Notes under the pieces: generated by a model
The model's input: only the letters and a program-made list of their open reading frames with translations
The model's database searches: none
What the model was told of the DNA's origin: nothing
In this document: positions 27,605-35,564 of the stretch, one piece after another
Layout: each line of letters starts with the position of its first letter
Position numbering within the stretch: the stretch's first letter is position 1
Position numbers and translations under genes: made by a program
Assembly: GCA_020161475.1 (NCBI GenBank)
Contig: JAIUNQ010000013.1
Location: 1 to 36,001, forward strand
Source: Pseudomonadota bacterium
Lineage (GTDB): Bacteria > Pseudomonadota > Alphaproteobacteria > Rhizobiales > Beijerinckiaceae
Reading direction: 5' to 3'
DNA: 36,001 nt

Positions 27605-28519
27605 GTGAGCATGCCCCCATCTCTCGCCGGCCGTTTGCGCCTGCCCGCCATCGTCTCGCCGATGTTCCTGGTCTCCGGCCCCGCGCTGGTCACCGCCTGC
27701 TGCAAGGCGGGGCTGCTGGGCACCTTCCCGGCGCTCAACCAGCGCACAACGGAGGGCTATGAGGCGTGGATCGACGAGATCGAGGGGGCCCTTGGCCCGC
27801 AAGATGCGCCTTACGGCGTCAACCTCATCGTGCATGGTTCCAACAAGCGCCTTGAAGCCGACCTCGCGGTGACCGTGAAGCGCAAGGTGCCGCTGGTCAT
27901 CACCTCGCTCGGCGCGGTGAAAGACGTGGTCGATGCCGTGCACTCTTACGGCGGGTTGGTGTTCCACGATGTGATCAACCGTCGCCACGCCGAAAAAGCC
28001 GCCGAGGCGGGGGTGGACGGCATCATCGCGGTCTGCGCGGGCGCGGGCGGACATGCCGGCACGCTCAGCCCCTTCGCGCTGGTCTCGGAAATCCGCTCGG
28101 TGTTCAATGGCACGGTCATTCTGGCGGGGGCCATGTCCACGGGGGCGCATATTCTGGCGGCGCGCGCCATGGGGGCGGATCTCGCCTATCTCGGCACGCG
28201 CTTCATCGCCACGAAGGAAAGCATGGCGGATGCGGGCTTCAAGGAGATGATCTGCAACACCTCGGCCGCCGATATTCTTTACACGCCCGCCATCAGCGGG
28301 GTGAACGCCAACTTCATGCGTCCCTCGATCGTGGCGGCCGGGCTTGATCCGGACAACCTGCCTGCGCATGGCAAGATGGACATGAACAACGAGGCGCGCG
28401 CCTGGAAGAACATCTGGTCGGCCGGGCAAGGCGTCGGCTCGATCAGAGATGTTCCGTCGGTGGCGGATCTCGCCGCGCGCCTGAAGGCCGAGTACGAGGC
28501 GGCGCGCGCCGGCCTGTAA
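27605..28519 (+). CDS. Nitronate monooxygenase-like FMN protein (2-nitropropane dioxygenase family)
   Basis: A 304-residue TIM-barrel flavoprotein. The N-terminal PAIVSPMFLVSGPALVTACC, the flavin loop CAGAGGHAGTLSPFAL with catalytic His150, and VILAGAMSTGAHILAARAMGAD with YLGTRFIATKES for phosphate binding are all in place. Known members oxidise nitronates; many catabolic-cluster members have untested roles, possibly on enoyl- or nitro-compounds. GTG 27605 is chosen because AGGAGGA lies about 8 bases before it; ATG 27611 is the alternative. The upstream GntR site and the convergent thiolase with the same site suggest they act in one pathway. Confidence 0.9.
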   Translation: MSMPPSLAGRLRLPAIVSPMFLVSGPALVTACCKAGLLGTFPALNQRTTEGYEAWIDEIEGALGPQDAPYGVNLIVHGSNKRLEADLAVTVKRKVPLVITSLGAVKDVVDAVHSYGGLVFHDVINRRHAEKAAEAGVDGIIAVCAGAGGHAGTLSPFALVSEIRSVFNGTVILAGAMSTGAHILAARAMGADLAYLGTRFIATKESMADAGFKEMICNTSAADILYTPAISGVNANFMRPSIVAAGLDPDNLPAHGKMDMNNEARAWKNIWSAGQGVGSIRDVPSVADLAARLKAEYEAARAGL

Positions 28520-28541
28520 GGGCATCGGCGCTGCGCCGGCT

Positions 28542-29726
28542 TCAGGCACTGGTGCGGTAGAGTGTGACAACGCAGGCGCCGCCCAACCCGAGGTTATGCT
28601 GGAGCGCGACGCGGGCCCCCTCGACCTGACGCGGCCCCACAGTGCCGCGCAGCTGGCCGGTCAACTCGAAGCATTGCGCGAGCCCGGTCGCCCCCAAAGG
28701 ATGCCCCTTCGACAGCAACCCGCCGGAGGGGTTGGTGACGATGGCACCGCCGTAGGTGTTGCCGCCTTCGACAATGAACTTCTCCGCGCCGCCTTCCGGG
28801 CAGAACGCCAGCCCCTCGTAGGTGATCAGCTCGTTGGCGGTGAAACAATCATGCAGTTCTGCGACATCGACGTCATCCGGGCCGATCCCCGCCTCGTGAT
28901 AGACGGCATCCGCGGCGACATTGGTCATGTCATAGCCAACGACCTTCATCAGATTTTTCTCGCTGAAGGTGGTGGCGAAATCGGTCGTCATCGACTGGGC
29001 GACGATCCTTACGCGAGAGTCCAGAGAATGCTTTCGGGCGAACCGGGGTGAGCACAAAACCGCTGCTGCGGAACCGCAGGTGGGCGGGCAGCATTGCAGG
29101 CGCGTGAGCAGGCTGGTGACCGGCGGCGAGGCCATCACTTCATCCACCGACACCTCCTTGCGGAAGATCGCGCGCTCATTGTGGGCGGCATGGCGCGAGG
29201 CCTTGGCGCGGATCATGGCGAAGGTTTCGGATTTGGTGCCGAAGCGGCGCTGATGTTCCACCCCTGCGCCGCCGAACATCTTCGGGGCCATCGGCACATC
29301 GCCGTCGAAAGCCGCTTCGGTGGCGGCACGCACGAATTCATCGAGCGGACCGGGTCGATCCTGCCAATGCTCCACCAGCGCGCCCGGTTGCATCTGCTCG
29401 AAGCCGAGCGCGAGCACGCAATCGACCTGTCCGGACAAGATGGCATTACGCGCCAGCCACAGCGCGGTGGAGCCGGTGGAGCAGTTGTTGTTGACGTTGA
29501 TGATGGGAATGCCCGTCATGCCGACGCCATAGAGCGTGCGCTGCCCGCAGGTGCTGTCACCATAGACATAGCCGACATAGGCCTGCTGAATTTGCGGGTA
29601 TTCAAGCCCGGCATCGGCCAGAGCCAGGCGCGTCGCCTCGGCCCCGAGGGTCATATAGCTCGGCGATTCTGCCGGTTTGACGAAGCGCGTCATGCCGACG
29701 CCGGCGACCACAACTTCCATGGTCAT
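28542..29726 (-). CDS. SCP2/SCP-x type thiolase (lipid-transfer-protein-like acetyl-CoA acyltransferase)
   Basis: A 394-residue thiolase of the SCP-x subgroup, unlike the PcaF-type enzyme at 2743. The nucleophile Cys82 lies in NVNNNCSTGSTAL, then ELHDCFTANELITYEGLAFC and the His motif GGLLSKGHPLGATGLAQCFEL. This group cleaves bulky or branched 3-oxoacyl-CoAs such as sterol side chains. The start is ATG 29726 (or 29720); a longer frame to 29825 would include the GntR operator at 29785. The gene converges on the monooxygenase gene with a 22-base gap. Its preferred substrate is probably branched or alicyclic, by family analogy only. Confidence 0.92.
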   Translation of the reverse strand: MTMEVVVAGVGMTRFVKPAESPSYMTLGAEATRLALADAGLEYPQIQQAYVGYVYGDSTCGQRTLYGVGMTGIPIINVNNNCSTGSTALWLARNAILSGQVDCVLALGFEQMQPGALVEHWQDRPGPLDEFVRAATEAAFDGDVPMAPKMFGGAGVEHQRRFGTKSETFAMIRAKASRHAAHNERAIFRKEVSVDEVMASPPVTSLLTRLQCCPPTCGSAAAVLCSPRFARKHSLDSRVRIVAQSMTTDFATTFSEKNLMKVVGYDMTNVAADAVYHEAGIGPDDVDVAELHDCFTANELITYEGLAFCPEGGAEKFIVEGGNTYGGAIVTNPSGGLLSKGHPLGATGLAQCFELTGQLRGTVGPRQVEGARVALQHNLGLGGACVVTLYRTSA

Positions 29727-29784
29727 AGGCCCAATCCCCCACGATTGTCGAATACCAGCAGACCCCGATCTGCCTTGCTCAACT

Positions 29785-29795
29785 TTGTCCGACAA
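29785..29795. promoter_or_regulatory. GntR operator, site 3 (SCP2 thiolase promoter)
   Basis: TTGTCCGACAA within AACTTTGTCCGACAATG. Read on the minus strand it is TTGTCGGACAAAGTT, identical over 15 bases to site 2. It lies 59 bases before the thiolase ATG. Confidence 0.75.
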
Positions 29796-29906
29796 TGTAT
29801 CCCACCAGTGGGGTACGCCTGTCAATCATGCGCAGAAGGGCAGAATCGTGCCATGAACAGATGATCGCAGGCGCATGGCACCTGAGCGTGACGGGAGAGT
29901 TGCCGC

Positions 29907-30572
29907 ATGGATACGCGCGATATGCCCGGCGAACGCGCGAGCCTTTCCACACGGGGGGAACCCCTGCGCGATCTGCGGGAGGAGGCGCGCAGCGCCAAGC
30001 GCCTTGCCGTGCTCACCACCGGGGCGCGCATGTTCCGCACGCGCGGCTATGACCGCACCTCACTGGACGAAATTGCCGCCGAACTCGCGGTCTCCAAGCG
30101 CACGCTGTATTATTACGTCAAGAACAAGGACGACATTCTGTTTCAATGCAACATCGAAGCGTTCCGCTCGCTTCAGCCCGCGCTTGCGGCCGCAGCGGAC
30201 ACCAGCTTGCCCCCGCTGGAGCGCATCGCAATTTTCCTGCGCGCGCATGTCGAGATGCTGGAAAGCGATTTCGGCAATTGCCTTGTTCTCACTCAGGAGA
30301 ACGTTTTGACGCCGGAGGCCGCGCGGCACCTGCGCGAGAACCGCCGCACGCTGGATGCGACCCTGCGCCGCCTGATGGAGGAGGGGCAGGCCGACGGCTC
30401 GATCCGCCCGTTCGACCCCGCGCTGGTTTCCGCCGCGATCTATGGCGCGCTGAACTGGATTCCCTTCTGGCATGCCCCCGAGCAGAAGCCGAGCTACGCG
30501 CAAATCTGCGAGGCCTATCTGGCTTTTTTCACGCAGGGGCTGGAAGCGCCCTCTCGCTTCAAAGCGCCCTGA
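29907..30572 (+). CDS. TetR/AcrR-family transcriptional regulator
   Basis: A 221-residue regulator. After a 30-residue N-terminal extension the TetR helix-turn-helix reads LTTGARMFRTRGYDRTSLDE then IAAELAVSKRTLYYYVKNKDD. The C-terminal domain includes FGNCLVLTQENVLTPEAARH. The ATG has GGGAGAG about 9 bases upstream. It is divergent from the thiolase gene across a 180-base gap and convergent with the lipoyl carrier gene (12-base gap). The target is unclear: it may regulate the thiolase promoter alongside the GntR protein. Confidence 0.9.
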   Translation: MDTRDMPGERASLSTRGEPLRDLREEARSAKRLAVLTTGARMFRTRGYDRTSLDEIAAELAVSKRTLYYYVKNKDDILFQCNIEAFRSLQPALAAAADTSLPPLERIAIFLRAHVEMLESDFGNCLVLTQENVLTPEAARHLRENRRTLDATLRRLMEEGQADGSIRPFDPALVSAAIYGALNWIPFWHAPEQKPSYAQICEAYLAFFTQGLEAPSRFKAP

Positions 30573-30584
30573 ACCGGCGCGCCG

Positions 30585-31037
30585 TTAAGCAGGATTTTGC
30601 GGGTCGCAGCCGGGGAAATTCTCGGCTTCCATCCAGCGCTCATAAGCGTCCGCCACCTCATTGCCAGAGACGAGACGCTCCATGGGTAGCTCGCCCTCCG
30701 GGCGGGCAATCAGCATCCAGCCCGCGCCGTAGCAATCCTCATTGGCCATGATGGGGCGTTCCATCATCGCCTCGTTGACCTCTTCCACCTCACCGTTGAA
30801 GGCGATGCGGGCCGGGCCGACCCATTTTCCACTTTCCACCGTTGCGCAGGCGCGCCCCGCTTCCACCGGGCGCCCCACGCGGCGCGGCGTGAAGGCGAGC
30901 ACCTCCCCCGCCAGCGCGATCGCCACCGAGGTCATGCCCACCCGGAACGCGCCGTTCTCCAGCCGCTCATACCAGACGTGGTGCTCGACATCGTAGAGCA
31001 GGTGCTCGGGAAAAGGGCAGCCGCGCACGGTGATCAT
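30585..31037 (-). CDS. lbpA: GcvH-like lipoyl carrier protein, LbpA type
   Basis: A 150-residue single hammerhead (lipoyl) domain protein. It has the GcvH framework HHVWYERLENGAFRVGMTSVA and the attachment loop CATVESGKWVGPARIAFNG, where Lys71 in ESGK matches the lipoylated Lys of GcvH. The part NEAMMERPIMANEDCYGAGWM is also GcvH-like. No glycine cleavage genes are present. It ends an operon with two lipoate-building radical SAM genes, a lipoate ligase and a DsrE gene, the company kept by LbpA, the lipoyl carrier of the sulfur-oxidising sHdr system. It is therefore called LbpA-like; a free GcvH for glycine cleavage is the alternative. Confidence 0.82.
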   Translation of the reverse strand: MITVRGCPFPEHLLYDVEHHVWYERLENGAFRVGMTSVAIALAGEVLAFTPRRVGRPVEAGRACATVESGKWVGPARIAFNGEVEEVNEAMMERPIMANEDCYGAGWMLIARPEGELPMERLVSGNEVADAYERWMEAENFPGCDPQNPA

Positions 31038-31050
31038 AGCGAGAATTCTC

Positions 31051-31434
31051 TCAGTAGGTGAGGACGCGGCATTCGCCCTCCATCAGGTCAATCATCATCT
31101 TGGTGGTGGACATGAAGCCCGCGCATTCAGGGATGAGATCTTCCTTCTTCATCTCGAAAAGATCGAGATTGGCCGGGCAGGCATAGAACTTCGCGCCGTG
31201 GGTATGCGCATCGCGGATGAAATCATAGACCGATTTGCCCGAGCCCGCTTTCACCTCCAGCGCCTCGGCGACGCCCGTTTTTAGCAACTTTCCGGCCGTG
31301 GCGGTGCAGACGACATCGACCTCATAGCCCAGCGCTGCGGCAACGGCGGCGTGATAAAATGGCGCGCCCAACTCCTCGCCGTTGCGCGGATCGGTGTTCA
31401 CGAGCACGATCAGAAGGCGGTTCGGCTTGGTCAT
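31051..31434 (-). CDS. DsrE-family sulfur carrier-like protein
   Basis: A 127-residue DsrE/DsrF-fold protein: RLLIVLVNTDPRNG, PFYHAAVAAALGYEVDVVCTATAG and GAKFYACPANLDLF. Cys86 (in YACPANL) is in the place where DsrE proteins carry a persulfide, and further cysteines are at 43, 104 and 122. Family members bind or transfer sulfane sulfur in the cytoplasm. Here the gene overlaps the ligase by 4 bases and precedes the lipoyl carrier by 13 bases. A role in passing sulfur to or from a lipoyl carrier is a reasonable inference but not shown. Confidence 0.85.
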   Translation of the reverse strand: MTKPNRLLIVLVNTDPRNGEELGAPFYHAAVAAALGYEVDVVCTATAGKLLKTGVAEALEVKAGSGKSVYDFIRDAHTHGAKFYACPANLDLFEMKKEDLIPECAGFMSTTKMMIDLMEGECRVLTY

Positions 31435-32495
31435 GATGTCTTTTCGGCTGCGCCAGCAATGGCCGCCACCATATCGGTCGGGGCCAACCCGAGGAAGGCC
31501 GCGCCTTGCGCTTCCAGAAACGCCGCAGCCGAAGCAGCCAGCTCCGCCAGCGGGCGCTGACGCAAATGCGCCTCCAGATCCGCGATGATGCGGGGCGGCG
31601 TGACGAAGAAGTCCCCCGTGATCATCACCTGATCAACGCGCTTGCCCTCGCGCAGCTTGAGGGCCACCTCGATCTCGCCGAAGGGCAAGGCGTGCCGGTG
31701 TGCCAGCGTGGCCCCGCCCTTTGCAAAAGCATCATCATAGCCCTCGACGAAGGCATCGCGCCCGATCTCGGCCTCGAAGACCTCTCTCGCCAAGGCTTCC
31801 TCGGCCTGCGTGAGGGAGCCAAGCTCCGCATGAAGACCCAGCGCCGAAGCCACGCTGTGCGCCAGGGCGGCTTGCACATCGCCCATCGGAACAGGGTGCC
31901 CCAGCACGGTTTTGAGGTCGGTGACGCGGTCTTTCAGGCTGTCGAGGCCGCGCTTGCCCAGCTTGTGCGCCGGCAGGTGGAGCGCCTGTGTGAGCAGCGC
32001 CTCATCCAGTTCCACCAATACGGTGCCCTGAAACACCAGCGTGTCGCCATCGAAATAGCCGCCGGTACCGCAAACCTTGCGCCCCTCCACCTCAACATCG
32101 TTACGCGGACGAAACGCCGCTGGCACGCGCAGCTTCTGCAAGCCCGCCGCGACCCCGCCACAGATCAGCTCTGCCACCGCACCCAGATTTTGCGGCACGT
32201 GCTTGCGCGAAAGGATCAGCTCCCAGCCCAAGATTCCCGGCCCCATGACAATGGCCCCGCCCCCGGTCATGCGGCGCGCGGTGCCGATTCCGCTCTGGGC
32301 ACAAAAGGCCAGGTTCACCTCGCGCTCCAGCACCTGATGGCGCCCGATGATGGCGCTGGGGGGGAAATGCTGGAAGCGGAAGGTTTCCACCCCCTCACCC
32401 TGCCCCGCCCGATGCAGGCGGCACAGGGCTTCCGTCACCGAGAGGTTTTCGCGCGCGTTGCGCAAGCCGGAATCGACGATACGCAGGCTTTTCAT
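31431..32495 (-). CDS. Lipoate-protein ligase, sLpl(AB) type
   Basis: A 354-residue protein of the BPL/LplA/LipB family. The lipoyl-AMP binding motif RRMTGGGAIVMGPG lies at residues 74-87 and the catalytic Lys140 in NDVEVEGRKVCGTGGYF. From about residue 245 a second domain resembles the LplB accessory part (EIEVALKLREGKRVDQVMITGDFF). Both parts are in one chain, as in the sLpl(AB) proteins of sulfur oxidisers. It would attach octanoate or lipoate to the LbpA-like carrier. The ATG overlaps the radical SAM stop by 4 bases (ATGA). Confidence 0.87.
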   Translation of the reverse strand: MKSLRIVDSGLRNARENLSVTEALCRLHRAGQGEGVETFRFQHFPPSAIIGRHQVLEREVNLAFCAQSGIGTARRMTGGGAIVMGPGILGWELILSRKHVPQNLGAVAELICGGVAAGLQKLRVPAAFRPRNDVEVEGRKVCGTGGYFDGDTLVFQGTVLVELDEALLTQALHLPAHKLGKRGLDSLKDRVTDLKTVLGHPVPMGDVQAALAHSVASALGLHAELGSLTQAEEALAREVFEAEIGRDAFVEGYDDAFAKGGATLAHRHALPFGEIEVALKLREGKRVDQVMITGDFFVTPPRIIADLEAHLRQRPLAELAASAAAFLEAQGAAFLGLAPTDMVAAIAGAAEKTS

Positions 32496-33694
32496 GCGCT
32501 GACCTTTCCAACTTCCGCCAATTGCCGCCGGATCTGCCGCAGATCATGCCCATTGGGCTGGAAGGGGTAGCTTGCGATATTCGAGGGGGGGCTGTCACCA
32601 TAAGGCCTGTCGCAGGCCGAGACATCCTCGCGCTGCTTGCCCGGACAGCCGGAGGTGCGAAACGGAATGCCGGTGGCGATGATGGCGTCGAGTTTTCCCT
32701 TTTCCATGCCGAAATCGACCAGCGCCCCCTCCGGCGAGAAGCGCAGCGCGGCAAAGGGGTGGCCCGCATATTCGATAAGATAGCGCGCGAGCTGCACACG
32801 CCGCCAGCGGGAGCGGTCTGTGGCAGGCACGTGGTCCATCAGCGAGCCGCGCTCGGGGTAGAAGCAGAAAAGATGCGAATGCGCCTCGAGGGCGTGAAGG
32901 CGCGCGCAGATTTCCAGCACGTCGCGGTCGCTCTCCCCCATCCCGACGATCAGGTGCATGCCGGTGCGCTGGGGGCCGAAGATCGCGCGCGCCTCATCGA
33001 ACACGCGCCAATAAGTGCCCCAGGTATGGGGGCTATCGACCCCCTTGCCGCGCGTGCGCTCGAACACTTGCGGAGTGCAGGCATCGAGCGCGACGGTGAA
33101 GATTTCCGCACCCAGATCGTAAAGCTCGCGCACATCCTCGCGCCGCATGGTGGTGGGGTTGGAGAGGATCGAGACCGGAATACGCGCATGGGGGATGCGC
33201 GCGCGCCAGCGCTCCAGCACGCGCGGGGTATCCGCATCAGAATTCGGATGCGTGATCATGGAGATGCACATGCGCTCGAAGGGCGTTGCCTCCCCTTGCG
33301 CGGCGATGCGCTCGATCACCTCATCAAGCGGTACGGCAGGCCAATCGACACGGATGAAGTTGCGGTCGGCATAGTTGGTTTCGCGCTCTCGGTGCCGCGC
33401 CAGCCCGCAATAGGCGCAATTGGCGCGGCAGCCTTCCGGGTAGGTGAGCAGCAGATTGAGGCAGCGCGTGCAGGAGCAGCGGTGCAGCTTGCCGGGGATC
33501 AGCCCCAGCGTGATCGCCGCAGCCGTTGACAGCTGCACATAATCCGGCGAGCGCATCGCCGGGGTGCGCTGATAGCGCGGGCGATAAAGCCCCTGCGGGG
33601 CGAGGCTCGCAGCCTTCACATCCGCGCCGTTACGCTTGTCGGCGGGGACTGGCGCCGGCACGCGCGGTGCGGTTTCGGGGGGCAAGCAGGCCAT
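32492..33694 (-). CDS. lipS1: Radical SAM sulfur-insertion protein, LipS1-like
   Basis: A 400-residue radical SAM enzyme. The SAM-binding cluster motif CRANCAYC gives Cys89, Cys93 and Cys96. Just before it lies a cysteine knot HRCSCTRC (Cys73, 75, 78), and near the C-terminus RTSGCPGKQREDVSAC has Cys350 and Cys361; these probably bind an auxiliary Fe-S cluster, as in LipA, which sacrifices a cluster for sulfur insertion. In the LipS1/LipS2 pathway two such enzymes add the two sulfur atoms of lipoate. Context with the LipS2-like gene, ligase and carrier supports this. Which of the two is LipS1 could be reversed. AGGA lies 8 bases before the ATG. Confidence 0.78.
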   Translation of the reverse strand: MACLPPETAPRVPAPVPADKRNGADVKAASLAPQGLYRPRYQRTPAMRSPDYVQLSTAAAITLGLIPGKLHRCSCTRCLNLLLTYPEGCRANCAYCGLARHRERETNYADRNFIRVDWPAVPLDEVIERIAAQGEATPFERMCISMITHPNSDADTPRVLERWRARIPHARIPVSILSNPTTMRREDVRELYDLGAEIFTVALDACTPQVFERTRGKGVDSPHTWGTYWRVFDEARAIFGPQRTGMHLIVGMGESDRDVLEICARLHALEAHSHLFCFYPERGSLMDHVPATDRSRWRRVQLARYLIEYAGHPFAALRFSPEGALVDFGMEKGKLDAIIATGIPFRTSGCPGKQREDVSACDRPYGDSPPSNIASYPFQPNGHDLRQIRRQLAEVGKVSA

Positions 33695-33711
33695 CAGTTT
33701 TTTCCTGCCAT

Positions 33712-34707
33712 TTATGCCGCCTTGGCGCAGGAAGACGTGCCGCAGCAGGCATGGCGATGCGCGAAGGGGCGGCCCAAAATTTTGGCGACTTCCACCGCCT
33801 CATCCACAGGGTAAGCCACGCCATCGAACCCCGCCAGAGTCGCTGCGACATCGAGCGCGCGGCGCTCCACCCCATGCGGGCGGGCGCAGCCCAGAATAAG
33901 GGCGCGATCCGACAGCATCTCGCGCGCCTCAGCAAAAAAATCGATCACATCGCCGCGCTCGGGGGTAGTGAAGCGCGCATCGGCATAGGCGGGCATCACC
34001 ACCACCAGAATGGCCGCGCGGGTCTTGTGGCGCGCAATCATCTCCAGCGCCGAGCGTTCGCCGCGCAGAAGCCCGTAATGCAAGCCAATGACGATGTGCG
34101 GCACCACTTCCAACCCCGCCGCCACAAGATTGGCGAGCGCTTCCTCGAAATCCGCCACGGGGCGGTCGAGGTGGTAGATCTCGCGGATGGTGTCCTGATC
34201 ACCGATGATGTCGAGCATGGCGACATCGACGCCGGCCTCTTTAAGCGCCTTGGCGCGACCGGCATCGACAAGCCCGGTATGAGCGAGCACTTCCAACTCG
34301 GCGTGCGCATCCTTCAAGCGGCGGATCACCGGCAGGTAACGATCAAACGGCACCTCGTTGCGCAGGTTCGAGCCGCCGGAGAGCAGAAAGCCGCGCAGGC
34401 CCTGCCGCTCGATCATGGTGGTCACCAGCGCTTCAAAAGCGGCTGGGTCGCCGGTCGGCAGCATGGGTTTGAGGATCTCAGCGCGGCAATGCTTGCAATT
34501 GAGAGCACAAGCGCCCCCCGTGATGGAGAAAGCCGGAAACGCGCCGGAACGACACGCCCCCAGCGCATCGCTCTCGAAGGGTTTGAAGCTGGGGGTTGCC
34601 GCGAAAAAGGGGCGGCTGGCAAAGCGCGCGCCCAAGCTCAGCAGCCGGCTCGCAACGGCTTGCGGCACACCGGCTTCTTCAGCGAGGGCGAGGAGCGCTG
34701 CGCTCAC
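33712..34707 (-). CDS. lipS2: Radical SAM sulfur-insertion protein, LipS2-like
   Basis: A 331-residue radical SAM enzyme. The cluster motif CALNCKHC gives Cys67, Cys71 and Cys74. Extra cysteines are Cys52 (ACRSGAFPAF) before it and the C-terminal HACCGTSSC, with Cys321, 322 and 327, which may hold an auxiliary cluster. LLSGGSNLRNEVPFDRY and VVPHIVIGLHYGLL are barrel strands. The start is GTG 34707, overlapping the upstream stop (GTGA). It pairs with the other radical SAM gene 17 bases downstream. The pair resembles LipS1/LipS2, in which LipS2 is reported to add the first sulfur; assignment within the pair is tentative. Confidence 0.78.
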   Translation of the reverse strand: MSAALLALAEEAGVPQAVASRLLSLGARFASRPFFAATPSFKPFESDALGACRSGAFPAFSITGGACALNCKHCRAEILKPMLPTGDPAAFEALVTTMIERQGLRGFLLSGGSNLRNEVPFDRYLPVIRRLKDAHAELEVLAHTGLVDAGRAKALKEAGVDVAMLDIIGDQDTIREIYHLDRPVADFEEALANLVAAGLEVVPHIVIGLHYGLLRGERSALEMIARHKTRAAILVVVMPAYADARFTTPERGDVIDFFAEAREMLSDRALILGCARPHGVERRALDVAATLAGFDGVAYPVDEAVEVAKILGRPFAHRHACCGTSSCAKAA

Positions 34708-35102
34708 TGCGGGGTGGCCTCCTCGACCTGCATACGCCGCCCGAAGGCATCGAAGAAATGCCCCTCGTTGATGGCGAGGCGATCGGCTGCGATTTTGGCC
34801 TCCTGATCCATCAGGTAAAGGCGTGCAGTGGGGTTATCGAGCGGGCCATGGGTGCGCGGATCACGCGCGGGGAAGAACACCGCCGCGTCCCAGCGCATGC
34901 CGGAGCCCGCAAACAGCGTCGTCACCTCGCCCCAATCCACCTCATTGCCGATGACGTGCATGTAGGTGGAGCAGAGCGGCTCGACATCCTTCTTGGTGAT
35001 CTTGAGCAGGATGGTGAAACAGGTGAAACCCGCCTTGGTGCCGCGCGCGAATTCTTCGGCCAGCCAGCGGTCAAAATCGGTGAGAACAGGGGCTTCGCTC
35101 AT
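34704..35102 (-). CDS. Conserved small protein of unknown function in the lipoate operon
   Basis: A 132-residue soluble protein that I do not recognise. It begins SEAPVLTDFDRWLAEEFARG, then FTCFTILLKITKKDVEPLC, VDWGEVTTLFAGSGMRWD and AAVFFPARDPRTHGPLDN. There is no signal peptide or membrane segment. Two cysteines (about residues 28 and 43) are not in a known metal motif. Its stop overlaps the radical SAM start by 4 bases and its own start overlaps the upstream stop by one base, so it is translated as part of this operon. It might be related to the small hypothetical protein encoded in sHdr clusters, but I cannot confirm that. Confidence 0.85.
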   Translation of the reverse strand: MSEAPVLTDFDRWLAEEFARGTKAGFTCFTILLKITKKDVEPLCSTYMHVIGNEVDWGEVTTLFAGSGMRWDAAVFFPARDPRTHGPLDNPTARLYLMDQEAKIAADRLAINEGHFFDAFGRRMQVEEATPQ

Positions 35103-35563
35103 CAGAAATCCACCACAGGGGTTTCGGGACGATAGACATCGTAAAGGGCCAGAAAGTCGTTTCCGGTCCGGGTCTTGTGCTCAGCCTCATAGGTGGCGAG
35201 CGCCTTGAGAACGCTGCCCTGCGTGGCCTCATCCTCGCAATTGAGAAGCGTGTCGATGGCATCAATCACAGGCCGGAAGGCGTCGATGAGGGGCTGATGC
35301 GCCTCGCTCGCACGGGTCAGCCCGGTTTCCTCTTCCAGCACGCGCTCACCCGCCGCATAAGCCGCCGCGTCATCCTGCGCCCCCTCGATGGCACCGGCGA
35401 GCGCCGCCAGCAATGCGGCGCGGCGATTGGCGAAGATGCGGGCGCGCTCCAACGCGCGCAACTCCTCGGCAAAGCGCGCGCGACACTCGGCCTCGGCAGC
35501 ATCACAACGGGCGGCTTCCGCGCGGATCAGGTCAAGGAAGGTGGGAGGCGCATCAACGGGCAT
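35102..35563 (-). CDS. Helical protein of unknown function, first gene after tRNA-Sec
   Basis: A 153-residue, Ala/Glu/Arg-rich protein predicted to be mostly helical, for example in FLDLIRAEAARCDAAEAE and RALERARIFANRRAALLAAL. The C-terminal part reads LNCEDEATQGSVLKALATYE and LALYDVYRPETPVVDF. I recognise no family. ATG 35563 is chosen because the run GGGGGGT lies 4-5 bases before it; the longer frame to 35725 would read through the tRNA gene. The start is only 19 bases after the mature tRNA 3' end. Four cysteine or acidic clusters give no metal-site pattern. Confidence 0.82.
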   Translation of the reverse strand: MPVDAPPTFLDLIRAEAARCDAAEAECRARFAEELRALERARIFANRRAALLAALAGAIEGAQDDAAAYAAGERVLEEETGLTRASEAHQPLIDAFRPVIDAIDTLLNCEDEATQGSVLKALATYEAEHKTRTGNDFLALYDVYRPETPVVDF

Positions 35564-35564
35564 A

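Noticed and set aside
26624..28570. A 648-residue frame covering gntR and the region opposite the monooxygenase gene
   Set aside because: Only the last 270 residues resemble a GntR protein. The rest is antisense to a clear flavoprotein gene and would cross two operators.
30585..31037. Ordinary GcvH of the glycine cleavage system
   Set aside because: No gcvT or gcvP is nearby and the operon partners are lipoate assembly and DsrE genes. It remains possible, so confidence was lowered.
30585..35563. A selenoprotein gene in the operon next to selB/selC
   Set aside because: All seven frames are intact without in-frame TGA and reach normal family lengths. No SECIS-like hairpin after a TGA was evident.
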